Source: Monilinia fructicola (lineage: Eukaryota; Ascomycota; Leotiomycetes; Helotiales; Sclerotiniaceae). Taken from it: 64,000 bases of DNA. Below are positions 61,511 through 64,000 of this stretch, one piece after another. Where the stretch lies: assembly GCA_008692225.1 (NCBI GenBank), contig VICG01000003.1:2225501-2289500 (forward strand). The letters run 5' to 3'. Within the stretch, counting starts at the first letter, position 1. Each line of letters starts with the position of its first letter. Both the position numbers and the translations under genes were made by a program. Under the pieces are notes generated by a model, which saw only the letters and a list, made by a program, of their open reading frames with translations, was not told the DNA's origin and did no database searches.

Positions 61511-62528
61511 TTCAAAACGCCCCGGTCAGCCTCAAAAAAGTGTAGACATCTTGTCTAAAATGCGGTCCTTTTACCCACAGGATGTTATACTCAGAGAGAG
61601 GTCATGCATGCAGATGTTGTACAGAATCTCACTACATGGTGTTCAAGTCCAAGTTCAATGCTAAAAGTACTGCGACTGGAACATTCCTTTTTGAAAAAAA
61701 GTCAAGATCCACGTCGCCGTGAGGGAAATACTGTTGGAGTCATGAGAGACTTGGTGTCCCCGGAAGCTAATTGAAAGCCAAGTGATGGTTTTTTACATGT
61801 CTTCCTTCGCAGAATGACTCTCTGGTTTCCATCTCTTTTTCTTCAATAGCTTGTATTCGGATCCCGTGAACTTTTGCGTTCATACTGCCTTTTGTGAGGG
61901 CTAAAAGCTTTTTCTCACACTTGATATAAACTTTTCCGGCTTTCATGGACTTACTTGTCCGTTGAGTCTAGTGGCTTATTAAAATTCTTGAATAAATAGC
62001 TTCGCATTATTATCTCCAAGATCTCATTTACTTGGAGGTTCTAAATAGTCAAATAGAAGCTAATTATACACACATTTCACAATATTTAATACGTATTTCT
62101 GGGACCTAACGGACCTGCTTGCTTTGAAACTCCTCTGTGAAGCTCAATATTCTCAGTATGTGACAAATTCTCTCATGGGATCTCGCAATTTTGTGGAAGT
62201 CGATATCATTCATTTAGGTAAGTTGGTTTGTTCCTCTGAATTTCAAAAACTTCGACTTCGTAGCTGAGAATTCGAGCTAAAATGACCTTCATCATATAAT
62301 AGCCTGTAGAGAATTCAGAATCGCCATCTCATGAAAGCCATAAAATTGATCTATAATTTTCATTATATCTGGGAGAATGATGGAGGCCAACACTTCGTAA
62401 CAGAAAACACGCGGTCTCGAAATCGTAGAATCTAGACCTTTTGTTGGGATCTTTGATGTGAAGGCCACCTTCACTTAAGCTATGTTAACGTGCAACAGAA
62501 ATTAGCTCAACAAAGTTGAGAGAGAAGG
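61511..62528. other. Intergenic region
   Basis: No gene is supported. AT-rich with short frames only. Confidence 0.4.
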
Positions 62529-63089
62529 GTGACGAAGAATCCCCACTCTACTATTTTTGACATTCTTCAGTCTCCCCTTATAGTCGACAGTCATGGGAGG
62601 CCTCCGTACCCTGTTGCCATATCACTTCCCGAAACCACGGCAGTCTGTTTTTTTGGCAACGGCGGAATTGATATCCAAATGGTACAAGGAAGTTCGACTG
62701 GGATTCTCACGAGACTATTTCAAGAATGAGCTTCGATTGTATGTTACGTCCTTTGAAGTGAAAAACAAGGATGATCCAACAACTGGCGAGATGTGCATCA
62801 AGGCGCTGCACTTTCTTCATTTTTATTCAAGCAATGCCAGTTGAGGGGTATATTCATTGACATTTCTATCAACGGTGGTGCGTGGATGGCCCAGCAAGAT
62901 ATCGGAGAAAAACCAGAGTCCCAAAAGACTTCGGCTGAGCCATTGTCCCGGCACGAGCTCCCCCCTTACAGCGCTCTGAAACAAAGGAAATCGTCAAATA
63001 GTCGCAGCCCAGTCCCACACAAATCGGTTCGCGGTAGAAGAACCGAAGAAGTGCTACGGTATCTCATTTGTGCTCAAATGCGAATTTGA
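62529..63089 (+). pseudogene. Unrecognised gene fragment with frame changes
   Basis: Three overlapping plus-strand frames read like one protein in pieces: SHGRPPYPVAISLP, then SKWYKEVRLGFSRDYFKNEL, then FEVKNKDDPTTGEMCIKALHFLHFY, then RGIFIDISINGGAWMAQQD with a Ser/Arg/Lys-rich tail. The first shift falls at a seven-base T run (62647-62653), the second near 62840. There is no clear start. It could be a frameshifted small gene or a decayed fragment. I do not recognise the family. Confidence 0.35.
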
Positions 63090-63700
63090 TGGCCCGGGTC
63101 AGCGATCGAGCTGAGCAAAGATCGACGTTGAGGATGATGGCAGGGCATCTGAGTCTCTTGGATTGATCAGAGAGAGCAAGCGGGCTGAATGGAGATCATG
63201 AAATAGTAGAATTGCCACTTCCCGCTGGATTTATCTGGAGAAAAAGCAAATTCTTATGCTAATTAGCTTGAAGAGAATACTTAGTCATGGGACTCCCACG
63301 AATCATAGCAGGATTCAATGTACTTATTTATGCCTTGTTATTTGAATAAGCTGACAGTATCATAAAGCGAAGGTATCAATCATCGAGAATGCCATGGTAT
63401 GTGCCCATAGCGCTTGAGTATCGGATTTGGCTTGTTCAAACCTGCCGGTAACAACCTCGGCGCCCATAACGGAACCTGGCACATTCCCTTTTTGGATTTG
63501 CTGTAAACCAAGAAAGTGGGAAAGATAGATCTGGAATGGAGTTTCCTTCAGCTTTTAGTGATACGTTCTTCACGTCTGATTTTATGTAGCACATTTCGTT
63601 AGATTCAGAGTGACCTTACTGAAAATAAGGAGGTATTTCATGTATCTATGATTGTAAGTTGGACTTTTCGTGAAAACTCCATTGAGTGATCGATTACTCA
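63090..63700. other. Intergenic region
   Basis: Nothing coding or repetitive is recognised. Confidence 0.35.
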
Positions 63701-64000
63701 CTAATTCGTGGTTGCCCTGCATGAAAGACAACTAGTGAAAGAGCGATGGATCTGAGATAGATGAAATGGTCTGCGAATAGCTTGGGGGTTTGCCGCGAGG
63801 ACACTGTGCACTATAAGTCTCTTCCTTTTGAATTTATAATCAAGCTCTTGTTGATTCGGAAATTTACCCAAATACTCCCCTAGGATACAGCGGTTGCGAT
63901 TTAGAATGACCTCTTTATGTTTCAAAGCTGCCAGGCGACGTTTCCACATTGGAGGGTGTGAGAATTCAGCACCTTTGGATTTCATAAAATGTAAACAGTC
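63701..64000 (-). CDS. C-terminal part of a gene continuing beyond the right edge
   Basis: A minus-strand frame is open to the window edge and reads SKGAEFSHPPMWKRRLAALKHKEVILNRN in a protein-like way. A GTAAAT donor after EYLG (about 63868) suggests an exon could end there, in which case the remaining frame to 63701 is intronic. No domain is recognised. Confidence 0.35.
   Translation of the reverse strand, partial: DCLHFMKSKGAEFSHPPMWKRRLAALKHKEVILNRNRCILGEYLGKFPNQQELDYKFKRKRLIVHSVLAANPQAIRRPFHLSQIHRSFTSCLSCRATTN

Noticed and set aside
62281..62474. Minus-strand 60-codon frame
   Set aside because: Short, no domain, no supporting context.

Overview
The window looks like nuclear DNA of a filamentous ascomycete (Pezizomycotina). 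The protein set resembles Leotiomycetes such as Botrytis and Sclerotinia, but that placement is inference from protein character, not from a search. Supporting signs are short GT-AG introns (about 40-190 bp), no operons, fungal-restricted families (Ssr4, an RTG2-type exopolyphosphatase, a Reg1-like DUF1752 protein, 2EXR proteins) and long intergenic stretches full of microsatellites. No rRNA, tRNA, CRISPR array or intact transposon was seen.

Layout. 0-11 kb: cohesin subunit Rad21 (+), a short-chain dehydrogenase (-), a secreted, probably GPI-anchored protein (-) and a fused pseudouridine-phosphate glycosidase/PfkB kinase (+). 12-13.6 kb: a weak small gene and a decayed alpha/beta hydrolase (-). 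13.6-25.2 kb: an 11.6-kb stretch without a convincing gene, rich in tandem repeats, with one very AT-rich tract. 25-35 kb: a Reg1-like phosphatase regulator (+), a 2EXR/coiled-coil protein (-) and a GH15 glycoside hydrolase in seven exons (-), separated by repeat-rich spacers. 35-38.5 kb: repeats. 38.5-43.4 kb: a TPT/DUF250 nucleotide-sugar-type transporter (+) and an RTG2-like Ppx/GppA protein (-), both GC-rich. 43.9-49.8 kb: a gene remnant, the chromatin remodeller subunit Ssr4 (-) and two small unknown proteins (-). 50.7-52.4 kb: a cytochrome P450 (-). 53.4-61.5 kb: an RBM42-like RRM protein (-), 6-phosphogluconate dehydrogenase (+), a weak low-complexity ORF (-) and a double zinc-knuckle protein (+). 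61.5-64 kb: a broken fragment and the end of a gene that leaves the window.

The genes are mostly unrelated housekeeping and accessory functions; this is not a biosynthetic cluster. The strongest global signal is that about 30 single-base frameshifts, mostly at homopolymers, break ten otherwise well-conserved genes, including Rad21. Genes at 41.5-48 and 53-61.5 kb are clean. The simplest reading is uncorrected indel error in a draft assembly rather than mass pseudogenisation. A second signal is the strong over-representation, only between genes, of the perfect palindrome TACCTAGGTA (nine copies) and of TACGGAGTA/TACTCCGTA (eight copies). I did not find a clearly new multi-gene system.
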